Assembly: GCF_016906535.1 (NCBI RefSeq)
Contig: NC_057371.1
Span: 1,922,001-1,986,000, forward strand
Length of the DNA: 64,000 nt
Direction: 5' to 3'
From: Rhizoctonia solani
Lineage: Eukaryota; Basidiomycota; Agaricomycetes; Cantharellales; Ceratobasidiaceae
Below, one piece after another: positions 32,898 to 43,314 of the stretch. Below the pieces are notes generated by a model that saw only the letters and a program-made list of their open reading frames with translations, had not been told where the DNA came from and made no database searches. A program made the translations under genes and the position numbers. Each line of letters opens with the position of its first letter. Position 1 is the stretch's first letter.

Positions 32898-33379
32898 GGT
32901 AGGTGGGGGATAGGAGCGGCCAGCGTGGGAGGATGCCCGCGAGGACGAGCGAGTGGGAGTACGGGAAGTAATGGTGGGATAGGGGTACTAGTAGGTGCCT
33001 GTGTCAGGACTTATGAGCGCTTTATTGCGTAGTACGCTAAGAGCCTGCGTCAAACGACCTAGCGTTGAACAGTAAGTGTAACTAATCACTGCCGTGGGCG
33101 GGCGTGATGTAGTACCTAGTCTCTGCAAGCGGGTGTATCTGCTGTCTGGCTCCGCTGGCAAAGGGTGCGGCGACCGTGTGGTATGCGGGGGATAGGAATA
33201 TCCTGCCTTATAGCAATTTCCTACTACGTGGGGGTGGGGGAGTTTTGATTATTATCTCCCGCAAGGTGGCCCCGATCACGTGATTTTGGTCGTGCTAGTA
33301 CAGGTATTCTTCTCCGGGGTTGAGTCTCAGTGGTGGGTGTACAGAACGGTTTGCAACCGACGTAAGGTCGATTACCTAG
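32898..33379 (-). promoter_or_regulatory. E6 primer-binding site and leader
   Basis: On the minus strand the PBS AGGTAATCGACCT (33365-33377) starts two bases inside the 5' LTR. It is complementary to the R start AGGTCGATTACCT of the 3' LTR, and with one G-U pair to AGGTTGATTACCT in the 5' LTR. A CACGTG lies near 33278. No ORF of note. Confidence 0.78.
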
Positions 33380-33952
33380 TGTCCTAGACGTCTGTAAGGA
33401 CGTCGAGGGTGCAGGCGCTTATGGCCGTGTAGCTAATACAATGAACCGCTTAAGGCGGCGATGGGGTACCCTACAACGACGAGCTAACTAACTACAATGT
33501 CCACGCGCTGTAAGGCGGCGGCAAACTACGTATGTACAGTGAGGACGACGCTTAAGGCGTGTAACTAAGTATCTTACTGGGCTATAAGGCCCTCGTACAG
33601 TGTAGGATGCAACAAGAGGTAATCAACCTGGGTGTATCCATGGTTGGTTGGCCTCCTTATATATTCTACAGGTGAACTAATTACAAATACATTATATGCA
33701 ATTCCTAATCCAATAAGAACCCCGCTCCGCAGTTGGTCTTACTCATGCATACGTGTCACTTGACGTGTCATAGTGATGTCATCAGGTGGGGGTGGCTACG
33801 TGTGCTGATGTAAGCGCGGATGGGGACGTGGCTTGGCGCTTAGCGTATGATATAAGCGCCAAGGTCACGTGATTGAAAATGTTGTCCGTTTCCCTTCGTT
33901 TAAATCCGAGAAAATGGGAATAAATTCCCTGGTATCAACTGTGTCTACAACA
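33380..33952 (-). repeat. E6 5' LTR
   Basis: 573 bp. Seven positions differ from the 3' LTR, all with CG in the 3' copy and CA/TG in this one. TATATAAG near 33658 on the minus strand, 34 nt before the R start. Confidence 0.94.
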
Positions 33953-34540
33953 TACTCCCTATGTGGAGGGAGGACCTTAAATTCTTCCTTGCCAAAGACT
34001 TTAGCAAATTCATGGTACTGAGGAGGAAGGTCTGCCAAAGGATCTGGGTCTGCTTCTTCCTCAGAGGCGATCTGTGCTTGTTCAGGGAAGGTGATCAGTC
34101 CCTGTTGCCAGTCAATAAGGGGGGCTTCTGTTGTTAACCAAGTCATGCCAAGGATTGCCGGGTGTTGCCAATGGGGCAGACAAGAAAGGGAATGGAGTGG
34201 GGGTGGCCGTTGGCCAATACCGTGAGGTGAACCTGGTGCCAAATGCAACCAGTCTGGGATATAGTACCATCTAACATTCTCACAACTCGTGGATTTTTGA
34301 GTTGGGTTTTTGGGATTTTGTATTTTTCCACAATCAAGGGGGAGATGAAGTTTGATGTGGCTCCTGAGTCGATGAGGGTTCTAAGGGGTTCTGCCGGGAT
34401 ATTTTGGATATGTAGATTGATAAAAGAAGCGGTTTTTTATTTGAGTCTAGACCAAGATTTACAAATTCAACGCTATCTACTATATTGTCTGTTTTCTGAG
34501 TCAGGGGCTTGGCAGCAGTCCTTGACTTCAGTCTTTTCCC
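33953..34540 (-). pseudogene. pol: E4 Pol, N-terminal piece (protease)
   Basis: Continues E4 pol on the other side of E6: protease region (LIDSGATSNFISP near 34350-34380, LDGTISQTG, GMTWLTTEAPLIDW) to FKVLPPHREY at the TACTC junction. A one-base frameshift near 34165 (after CPIGNT) interrupts it. The -1 frameshift heptamer GGGAAAA is kept at 34534-34540. Confidence 0.8.
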
Positions 34541-34790
34541 AACTCAACATCTTCAGCCACCTTGGCTACCTCCTTAATTGTGGCTTTCCAGCCATTGGGG
34601 CATTGTTTGATGCCGTGCCCCTTTTGGCCGCACTTGACACAAAGGCCAGACGCGCGGCGGCGGTCCCGTTCCTCCGGGGTGACATAGTTTGGGTCTTCTG
34701 AGAGACGGACCCTTGTGGTGGTTGTGGAGGTGGCTACAGTAGCCGGGGACTTGGCAGGAGCCTTTTTTGGGCGGTTCTCCTTGTTCTCTC
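34528..34790 (-). pseudogene. gag: E4 Gag, C-terminal piece with zinc knuckle
   Basis: Lys/Pro/Thr-rich linker and CCHC knuckle (CVKCGQKGHGIKQC), stop TGA at 34528-34530. Separated from the rest of gag by the solo LTR 34791-35329. Confidence 0.88.
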
Positions 34791-35329
34791 TGTCAGAGCC
34801 AACAACTACCACAGGGTAAACCTAACTAGCTAACAGCCCAGAGGGACTTAAGTATGGGCTAGTAGGATCTAACAGAGCTCAAGGCAACTGCCAGATAAAG
34901 GGGTGGACAAGACCAAATATAGTAAGAGTGCACTATGCTGTTAAGACAGCTGGGCAAGGGACCTTTGACAGGGACTGGTATGCTCTCAGGCAATACTCTT
35001 AGGTGTATGTCTTAGGGTAGTAGGTGTGGAAGGGATAAGAGGTTGAGTTCTGAGGCTTAAGGCTCTCAGAACCCTCCTTATATATTCACAGAGAAGGGGA
35101 AGAGTAATTACATGTACAAACATCATAACAAAGATAAGGTCACATGACCAGAGATAAGAAAACAAGATCACATGACTAAAGGTCATGTGATGAGATTACA
35201 TAATAAGCGCTCAGCGCCTAAATAGCATAAAGGTGCATATATCCATAAATCTTCATGAAAATAGCGCATATATTCACTATTTCTTCAACTTAGTGGATTT
35301 TAAGGTGGTCACGCCTCTAGGGCATGACA
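34791..35329 (-). repeat. Solo LTR of the E3 family inside E4 gag
   Basis: 539 bp, same orientation as E4. Flanks are CTCTC (34786-34790) and CTCTT (35330-35334). The mismatch is explained by one CpG change, because E1 and E5 encode Arg-Arg-Glu (CG-GAGAG) at this spot. It interrupts gag after DNTRQE. Confidence 0.92.
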
Positions 35330-36252
35330 CTCTTGACGGGTGTTGTCAATTTTGATGGAGGTGGCAAATATAGCCTCCAGCTTGTTGGGGATGTTGTCCT
35401 TGGTGGACAGGAGTTCCTTCACCTTCCAGTGGAGGCCTTGCGTGAACTGCGCAATGTAAGCCTCCTTGTTCCAGTCTAGTTCCGCCATAAGGTTGCAGAA
35501 CTCCGTGACGTACTTGGAGGTGGTGGAAGATTGGGAGAGAGCTGCAATTTTTCTGGCAGCAGCCCGTTTGGCGTTGGGGTTGGCAAAGGCCTCCTTGAAT
35601 TTGGCCGTTAGGGCCTGGATAGTGGTGGGAGGGTTACCCTTGCCCTTGATGATATTTCCAATGATGGGGAGGGCCCAGTTGGCGGCCTTGTCTGTCATGT
35701 GGTATAGAATCCACACCACCATCTGCTCTTCCTTGTCAAACTGATTGCAATGGAGAGCTACCCATAGCATCATTTGATCAAGCCACTGAGTGGCCTTTTG
35801 TCCCCTGGTGTCACCCTTATAGGGGTCGGGAAGGTCCATCTTGGGCCTTTTTACACTGGACCCTGAATCAAAGGGGGTGAGAGATCCCAGGTGCCTTCTA
35901 GGCGTTCCTTGAGGCTCCTTTTTGGGGAGCCTTGGTTCTTTGTCCTCTGAGTCAAAGCCTGTTCCCCTTGAGGGGCGGAATGGAGCTTTGAGTCCAGGCC
36001 TAACCGTGCCTGGAGTGTGGGCTTCCCCCCTGAGTGGGTAGGAGGGGTGACAGGCCCAGTTGATGGGCCAGGCTTGGTTTGGGCTCCGCCCTGGTCTTTG
36101 TCACCAACAAGGTTGTTGGTTTCCTTGCATAAGGCGGTGAGCTGTGAGATTTGCTTGCCTTGTGATTTAATTTGGGCCTGCAAGGACCTGACTTGGTTGG
36201 CAAGGGCGCTGATAGCCTTGAGGAGAGTGGTAGTGGTCGGTTCTGGTTCCAT
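35330..36252 (-). pseudogene. gag: E4 Gag, N-terminal and capsid piece, frameshifted
   Basis: Capsid domain (WLDQMMLWVALHCNQF through AELDWNKEAY) in one frame and the N-terminal coiled coil (MEPEPTTTTLL, SLQAQIKSQGKQIS) in another; a one-base change near 36030 separates them. Compared with E5, many Asp, Glu and Arg codons have become Asn, Lys and Gln, as expected from G-to-A or C-to-T change. ATG at 36250-36252. Confidence 0.85.
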
Positions 36253-36774
36253 TCTGGGCAGGTGTTGCGGAGGGGGTGATGGGCTGCAAGAGGGTGGTTG
36301 GGAGCGGGTTGCCACGGAACATTGAGAGGAGCAACTGGGGGGACGGGAGTACGGGTGTGGGACGCCAGAGCGTGTGGATGGAATGTTTGAAATGGCGTGG
36401 GGGAGTGAGGTGCCTGTGACAGGACTTATGAGCGGTTTTTCTGTACTGGACTGGCGCTAAACCCTTGCGTCTAGTACCTAGCGTTGGACTGTCCCTACAA
36501 CAAATCAACAGACCTGGCGGTTGTGATATGGGCGGGTTTTCAGCAAGCAGGTATTTCAGCGGTCTAGGGTTGCTGAGTACTGAGTTCCGGCAAAACTTGG
36601 GGTATGCGGGCGATCAGAGCTTGTCAGCCTTATAGCAATTCGGTACTATGTGGGGGTGGGGAGCTTTTGATTATTATGCTCCACAAAGTAGCCCCAATCA
36701 CGGTTTTTTCCCTTGTGCTAGTACTGGGAGTCCTCTCGTTGTTGATCAAAGCCTACAGCAAGTCAATTTTACAA
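36253..36774 (-). promoter_or_regulatory. E4 leader and primer-binding site
   Basis: PBS (minus strand GTAAAATTGACTT, 36760-36772) two bases inside the 5' LTR. Against the R start AAGTTGATTTTAC of its own LTRs all 13 positions pair if two G-U pairs are allowed. The leader otherwise resembles E1 and E5. Confidence 0.75.
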
Positions 36775-37336
36775 TGTCGTGCACCACTGTAAGGTGGGCA
36801 CACGCTGGTGGAGTTGGGCGCTTAAGGCCGTACTACTACAAGCAACACGTACGTGATCTAACTAATAAGGCTATACTACTTCCGCTTGAGGCGGACTACT
36901 ACTACTAACTAATGCAAGGGGGCCTTAGGCCTGGAGGTGTGGTGAGTTAAGGGGGTGGTGAGCGTCTAAGTACTACTGGGGGCCTGTTACTTAGCTGGCT
37001 GACTAATCCTCCTCAATGAATATGAGACAAGGTAAAATCAACTTGGGATCTCCAAGCAATTTTCCTGCTGTTTATATAGACAAAAGGGAAAGTATATACA
37101 TGGTCTGTGCGTGAGATAAGGAAGCGTCCATGTGAAAAGAGAAGCCTGCTGCAGGCTGCGCAGAAGCGTGGATTTCTCCTAAGCGCCCTTGGCACGGCAT
37201 CTTGGCGCGGCATCTTGGCATAGTAAGCGCCAAGATCACGTGATTGAAAAAACAAAAGATATTGAGTCCGTAAAAAATACTAAAAATAATAGAAAAATCG
37301 TGCAATTCTAATGGTATAAGTTAGGAGGTTATAACA
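36775..37336 (-). repeat. E4 5' LTR
   Basis: 562 bp, flanked on its outer side by ATGAA (37337-37341), where transposase coding sequence resumes. Confidence 0.94.
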
Positions 37337-37986
37337 ATGAACCCAAAAGCTCCATTAAGGTACTTTGCTCTGCGATGCTTTCTACTGATCAAGTTGGAGT
37401 TTGCCTGCATTTTTGCTTCACTTGGCCAAGCTAATTGTGCTTCAGGAATTTCTTTCAGTATTTCAAGTAAGATATCCAGAGCAAAGTTGATATAGCATGA
37501 AACGGTCAAAGGTACAAGTGCAAATATGACTTGGAGTGAAACTTTGCTCATAGTGCTACATAGATAGTGTAATGCCAGCCCCAAGCCGCCCGCCGCATCA
37601 AGCAAACGCGCCCCAACTCAACTTGCGCCAGTCTGGTTTGTATTGGTTTGTTTAATTGGGCAAGTATTCCAAGCATTGCAAAATCCAGATTCCATTAAGT
37701 ATTCAAATGTTGCAACATCAATACCTAAGACATGTATGTACGCGCAATCTTTGCAACTCCAATAGAGCAATTGCCAACCAGAGTTGTCCATGGGAGCTTG
37801 CTGTAGCTCTCTTTGCCTCAGGTAATGTCGATTTTTTTTCTTTGGTGTGTGAACTTGTTGAGTGTGTTTATAGCAAGCATACAAGAATCTAGGAACAGCC
37901 AGATCATTGCCGCTGAGTAACAGACGAAAGACAAGTTCATCTTTGTTGTCGTCATACTTGTTGTCTGAGTCTCCGCGGCGCTGCAT
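37337..37986 (-). pseudogene. PIF/Harbinger-type transposase, 5' part, one stop
   Basis: N-terminal part of the gene continued at 17283. The likely start is the ATG of MQRRGDSD (37984-37986); the frame is open further upstream without a family resemblance. Contains the helical region before the catalytic core (LDAAGGLGLALHYL, FALVPLTVSCYINFALDILL) and ends GAFGF at the E4 junction, reading directly into MDGLNLP on the other side. A TGA at 37618-37620 sits where CGA (Arg) is likely ancestral. Confidence 0.72.
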
Positions 37987-40028
37987 AACTTGATGGGGGT
38001 AAGGAGTTATGTTGCTGCAGCTGCATAGTACATATATATATATAATTTCAATGGCCCAAGAGGCGCATACATTAAATCTCACGCATAGAATTGATTTGGG
38101 AGTATATGTGCGATTTATTTCAATTATGATTTTAGAAACAAAGTCTATTTTACATGGACCATTCCTTACGGAAAGGCAATACATGAGGTCCAAGCGCTGG
38201 CACAGCCTAGCACAGCCTCCGCCGTACGGGCCAAATCCGTCCCGTCCCGACGGACCGATTTAGGACGACGAATTTAGAAGAAATTCTTACGGAAACGCAC
38301 CCATTATGGGGGAGCCGGAGTTTCTAATGCAAAGTCTAAATTGGGAGGAGTTTATACGTACCAATTGTCAGGCATTCCTTAATTTCTCTTACTACAAGAA
38401 CCGGGTACTAACAGGAGTTATCTCCATCTGGATGCTAAATTATATTTTGATGGTGTGGAGGCGCTCTATATATAGATAATTACTCGAGAAATTCGGTGGC
38501 TCATCACACACTCAGGAAAAACCGCTTGTGTTGCAACACCAGGGGTTTGGTAATGGTGTATTAACACACTAATCACATGTCACTACACCATTACATGTGA
38601 TCACACTAGTGCAATATACCATTATAACATCACATTACACCAATCACACCATTAAAATACCCCTATTGTTACAACACCCATTTCACCCCACATTTTTTGC
38701 TGAGTACACGCGGTTGTTAGTATTTTTGTGGGGATTCGTATTTGACGGGATAACACGTGACCATTAATGGAGCATCATCTACCACAACCAACAACCACAA
38801 CTAACCAACCTGTTTAATAAAGCCAGTACCCGTCCAATTCGCCTGATCTCCCAGTAGTAGTTGAGCCCAATCTATTTGAGGGATCGAAACAACCATTTTC
38901 ATTTTTAATAGCCCCAGTGGCGCCGATTTCAGCACTAGGGGGAACAACCTCCGACCCATCCAAATGGGTCTTGGTTTGCTTGTACTCGAAATTTCAGCAC
39001 CTACTATAACAGACGTTCGTTTCATATGTGCGCCATATGGCCAGGTGGATATTGATAGCGAGTGAATATTTTTAGTGTGGGGTCGGCAGACCTGCACGGT
39101 CCTTATGCTTATTACATCCGACCTGTAAGTGGATCAAATGATGCGCTCATCCATTGCGGCGGGTGATACCAATATTGCGACTAAGCAATGATCCACGAAT
39201 TGGTTTTGAACAGCGCAATGATTGAGATCTTCCACCGGGCGCTTGGATACGGCGATCGATTCATGAATACTGTTGGGTGTGCCTCCGCCCAGTGTATGGG
39301 TGCTTCCAGTATTAGTAGGTGATGGATTTTAATACAAAAAAAACTTGGTTTAGGTTTTGAACCCCTACTCTGGTACTTGATCTGCGCCGTCTAAGTGTCT
39401 TGGCGTAGCGGATGTGCACATTGAACTAACCTTGGCAGATTCTGCCCAAGGCTAACATGCGACTTCAAGCAGTTTCTATTCACTTTCGTTTATTCAGAGT
39501 TAGGAAGGAGAGACCCGGCAGTTTCCTGTACCAAAGTTCATATCCTTAGCGGTGAACGAGCGGTCGGCATCGCGCCAAGCTTGCAAGCAGGCTAAACAGG
39601 CCTAAGCTCCAAAGGGCTTTGATTGATACCATCGATACTCCACGATCTGACTGGTGCGGTACGCTTTCATTCCACCAAGTCGTTGTTTTGCTAAAATTAT
39701 CGTTTTATTTTTGCAGGACACAGCTCACAGGAAATTATAGCCATCATTTCAGCCTTTATACCAGCCACGGGACAAAGAAGACCCGACCATCTGCGAACCA
39801 ACAAAAATTTGATTTTCGCGATGACCGCGAAGGTACATGAGATAAGCATCCTGCCCTACTTCCCCTCCTCTGGTACCTCGTAACCCGAAGCGGCCAATCG
39901 TACGCCGCAGAGCCGGTGAGGAAAGTATGCGCACACCCGTCATTGGTGCGGTACTCACTCAGGAACTCAATCGAATAAAATTGAGCTCTTCTGGGGGCGT
40001 AGGCACAGGCACGATCCGACCACCCACC
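37987..40028. other. Intergenic, no gene supported
   Basis: About 2 kb between the transposase and the ZIP gene. 38560-38700 is rich in ACACCATTA/TCACATGT words with an 8-bp inverted repeat (TCACATGT/ACATGTGA), possibly a small decayed transposon end. The short ORFs here (for example minus 38801-39097) show no recognisable domain. The last few hundred bases should hold the ZIP promoter. Confidence 0.5.
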
Positions 40029-41377
40029 ATGGCCCACCCAAGCACCCTCCATGTTGTTGAAGAGGCTGCATCCTGCGGCAACGCTGAGAACGAAGACACC
40101 TATTTCGGGCTCCGGGTCGCCTCTTTGTTCATCATCCTCGTCACTTCTACCCTCGGCGCCGTATTCCCAATTCTGGCCTCCCGCCTCCGCTTTCTAAATA
40201 TTCACAAGAGCATATTTGAGTAGGTTGACATACAAAATTACCTACAGTTTGCTGACAATCAGTTACAGAGGTGCCAAATACTTTGGTTCTGGTGTAATCA
40301 TCGCAACAGCCTTTATCCATCTGCTTGCACCGGCCGTCGGACAGCTTGGCTCCGAATGCTTGCATGGTGTATGGGAAGAGTACCCATGGGCTCCTGCCAT
40401 CGCCATGATGGCTGTGTTCTTCATCTTCTTTGTCGAGCTTGCGGCCTATCGATGGGGAACTGCGAAGCTTGATGCCCTTGGTGTTAAAGCGTATGGTACG
40501 CACTTTCCGCATCTTTTCTTATCCGATTCCGATTATTGATTTGCTGGAGCAGACAACCACGGACATGCTCACGACAGCGCGGGTCGTCATGGTGCCCATG
40601 GCCCGGAAATCTCTGAGCAAGGTGGCACCCACCCAGAAAAGATGCCCAACGCAAGTGACTCTGAAATCGAATCCTCCCAACCTATCGCACGCCCAAATAG
40701 GCTCACACATTCGGCACTTGCCCAGATTCTGGGGGTTGCCATTCTTGAAGTAAGCGCTCTACGTAATTGCGTCACCATGATCTCAATTCTAATCATGCCA
40801 TAATTACAGTTCGGTGTCGTATTCCACAGCATTTTGATCGGCATGACCCTTGCCGTGGACGAAGATTTTATCGTCCTTTTCGTTGTTTTGATCTTCCATC
40901 GTAAGCACGGCCTTTATGGACCCTCTCCGACCGCCCGTGTTGACAAACTATCTAGAAATGTTCGAAGGCCTAGGTCTTGGGACCCGGCTTGCTGGTCTCG
41001 ATCTTCCAGCATCATATCGTTCATGGGTTCCCTATGCCGGTGCTTTCCTGTACGGTCTCACAACTCCGATCGGCGTCGCGGCTGGGCTCGGTATCAGGAC
41101 GACCTATAACCCTGGTTCGACAACAAGCAGCATTGTGGGTGGAATCTTTGATTCCATCTCGGCGGGCATTTTGCTCTACACTGGATTAGTCGAGGTGAGT
41201 GGCCATTTAGACAAAGTCCAACCGATTTAGTTGACGAATGCCACCTTTCAGCTGATTGCGCATGAGTTCATCTTCAACCCTGCCATGCATCGCGCGCCAA
41301 CAGGTAAACTTGCCTATGCATGCGGGATGATGTGCCTTGGAGCAGGATTGATGTCTCTTCTTGGTCGATGGGCGTAA
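40029..41377 (+). CDS. ZIP-family zinc (divalent metal) transporter, Zrt1-like
   Basis: Six exons: 40029-40219, 40269-40495, 40550-40749, 40810-40900, 40956-41196 (ends 41194 at GAG), 41252-41377; all introns GT-AG, 49-60 bp; product 357 residues. Membrane protein importing zinc across the plasma membrane. N-terminal membrane segment (VASLFIILVTSTLGAVFPIL), second (GSGVIIATAFIHLLAP), third (AIAMMAVFFIFFVELAAY), a His-rich cytoplasmic loop (NHGHAHDSAGRHGAHG), then the metal-binding signature helices HSILIGMTLAVDE and HQMFEGLGLG (the latter across an intron), and LIAHEF near the C-terminus. Typical fungal length. The exon 3 start could be three bases later. Zinc-responsive expression is likely from the family but not visible here. 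Confidence 0.93.
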
Positions 41378-41763
41378 AATAACATAAAATAAATTCGCTA
41401 AAGATGCGGCGAACCCACCCTTTCTCTCGTCGCAATCTCACTTTTTTGACTTTCACCTAACTTTATTGAGCTTCCGTAGTCAGGCGGAGGGGGCGCCTTG
41501 GACGGCATGGTGGATGGTAGTGGGTGCTTTGTACTTGACGATTATCTTGTTTGAACGACCAAAATGCATACAATCTATCAGTCTATTGCGTAATACATTG
41601 AAGGGCCAGGCTAATTGTAACACAGCAACAGCTGTATCTTAATACTAGATGGATTTAAAAAGCTTGAGGGCAGAATGCAGTTGCGGTCAAGTGAGACTGT
41701 AAAAACTTCAGTGCTAAATTTTGAGGTTCAACGATGATCAATTAGTTGGAGGATTAAACAAGC
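41378..41763. other. Intergenic, 3' side of ZIP gene
   Basis: 386 bases containing the 3' UTR of the transporter (AATAAA-like AAATAAA near 41387) and the 5' flank of the tRNA-like gene. No ORF of interest. Confidence 0.5.
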
Positions 41764-41841
41764 GGGCGAGTAGTGAAATGGTCACATGCTTAATTCAATT
41801 TGAGAATTACTTTCGTTGGCCGTTCGAATCGGCCCTCGTCC
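41764..41841 (+). tRNA. tRNA-like gene, anticodon unresolved (possible tRNA pseudogene)
   Basis: A 7-bp acceptor stem (GGGCGAG with CTCGTCC, one G-U), a D arm (GTGA/TCAC), and a perfect T arm (GGCCG-TTCGAAT-CGGCC) are present. The pol III boxes A (TAGTGAAATGG) and B (GTTCGAATC) are good, and T runs follow from about 41855. The anticodon arm is abnormal: a TAATTC/GAATTA stem with loop AATTTGA lacks U33, and the molecule is 78 nt. So either a damaged tRNA or a tRNA-derived transcript. Confidence 0.4.
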
Positions 41842-43314
41842 ATCCTTATCACTATTTTACTTTTGCCTCTTTTTATACCCGAGCTTATCCAACATCATGA
41901 TATTAAGTTGAAAAACGTAGCCATGTCCAAACGTTTTTTTATTTGACAGTACTTGCCGCAGACACAGCTCGGTAAAGAGTCTACGATATCCTATCAATAA
42001 CGAGCGCGTGCGCGGCCAGGTCACCCTTGTCGAAGGTCAATAATGGTAGTGTGTTAAAGTTTATTTTAGTCGCGATATAGCCCTCGAACGAATAAAATAG
42101 ACTACTACGTTTTAAGAATGCGGTTGAACTTGGGTAGTTGAGCTCGCACACTAAATGTAACGCAACTTATGTAACGATACTATAATCACTAAGTAACTCA
42201 CATCGAACCGCCATCGCTCCTTACGCTCGAAGCCTTGAACACTTGTTATGATTTTTGATCAAGCAGGATGAACAGTGTGAATTGACAATGGTCGGAGTAA
42301 AGTACTACTGAGAAGTACCGCCGAGGCATACTTTCAAGTTTCAGTAGAAGCAGCTGAATGTTCTAAATGCACCGCATTGCCCCCATTACACAGGGATGAG
42401 CGCTCGCCAACAAAGGCGCCATTTCCGCGTGTCTAGTCAAGGGGGTATCATTGCAATTGGTTGTGATAAGCGGACACAAAAATGGATTCTATCTTCAAGA
42501 TACCTCTGATTTCCAGGGATTGGAGGAACACGACTTCCTGATGTAAATTTAAGTTTTTATTGCAGTTGGTCTCTCAAATCATTCCTTATTTTATTTTACG
42601 ACACTCCTTGCTCCAGTTGCCGCATATAGACGTGTTCGGTTCGTTATGGATTCGTCTATAGGCTAAATTTTTACAGAAATCGTATAGGAACGAACCGCAT
42701 AGAGCGCTTGCTTTGGGGAACGAGCTGCTTTTGATAACAATAGTATTACAACTTCCTTAAAAAGTTCTCATTGATATTCAGAGGGTTTGGTTTTATGAAC
42801 CTCACAGCTATGGGTCAGTAATAACAACCGGTGACCGAATACTAATCGCGGTACATTCAGATACTATCTGCTCAAAGTTGGTAGGGACATACTATTTCTT
42901 TATAAAGAGCCTATCTTATACCATTTTGAACAATATACTACAGCTACTTGCGACCGAGAAACTTATTCATAATCGGCCATCAGTTTCCACAGACTACCCC
43001 TCGATTCTAACCCATATTTCCATGCACAATATAATGCGCCTATGCATGGCGGATACCTTCACCCCCTTCAGTGTTTCGAATATCTGATGCGAGATAAAGG
43101 GCCTTAGCAGTGCTGTCGTGGAAGGAAATCTTGTTCGAGAACGTGCATGAACGTGCCAGTGAGCATTGTGGATTCCCTACGGCGCTTATTTTAGACCACG
43201 CCTTTTTGTCGTGTTTTGTACAGCCCTTTTACCAGCGATCTTCTTGTCGAATCGCTGCCGTTTAAATACGCAGCGATCCCACCTGAAGCATATATTCGTC
43301 TACACCCTGCTCCA
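41842..43314. other. Intergenic, nothing clear
   Basis: About 1.5 kb, AT-rich in places, without a supported gene. The amidase may start upstream of 43315: the frame is open to 43216 and a possible acceptor (TTTGTACAG) ends at 43221, so an upstream exon cannot be excluded. Confidence 0.45.

Larger units (their letters stand above)
21261..33952 (-). mobile_element. E6: chromodomain Ty3/gypsy element of a second family, with E5 in its 3' LTR
   Basis: Minus-strand element with 573-bp LTRs. The 5' LTR is intact (33380-33952). The 3' LTR is split into 21261-21269 and 27556-28124 by E5; removing E5 and one duplicated CTAGA gives 573 bp again. Target duplication TACTC at 21256-21260 and 33953-33957. 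Gag and pol are both long and open. The predicted proteins are clearly diverged from the E1/E4/E5 family. Confidence 0.95.
17284..37336 (-). mobile_element. E4: chromodomain Ty3/gypsy element, heavily nested
   Basis: Minus-strand element of the E1/E5 family spread over 20 kb. Its 562-bp LTRs are at 17284-17845 (3') and 36775-37336 (5'), flanked by ATGAA duplications (17279-17283 and 37337-37341). It lies inside the Harbinger transposase. It was later entered by solo LTRs at 18253-18814 and 34791-35329 and by E6 (21261-33952). Gag and pol both carry frameshifts, and many codons show G-to-A type changes relative to E5. Confidence 0.93.

Noticed and set aside
38560..38700. ACACCATTA-rich stretch as a CRISPR-like or tandem array
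   Set aside because: Words are irregular in spacing and sequence, with no repeat-spacer structure; the organism is a fungus.
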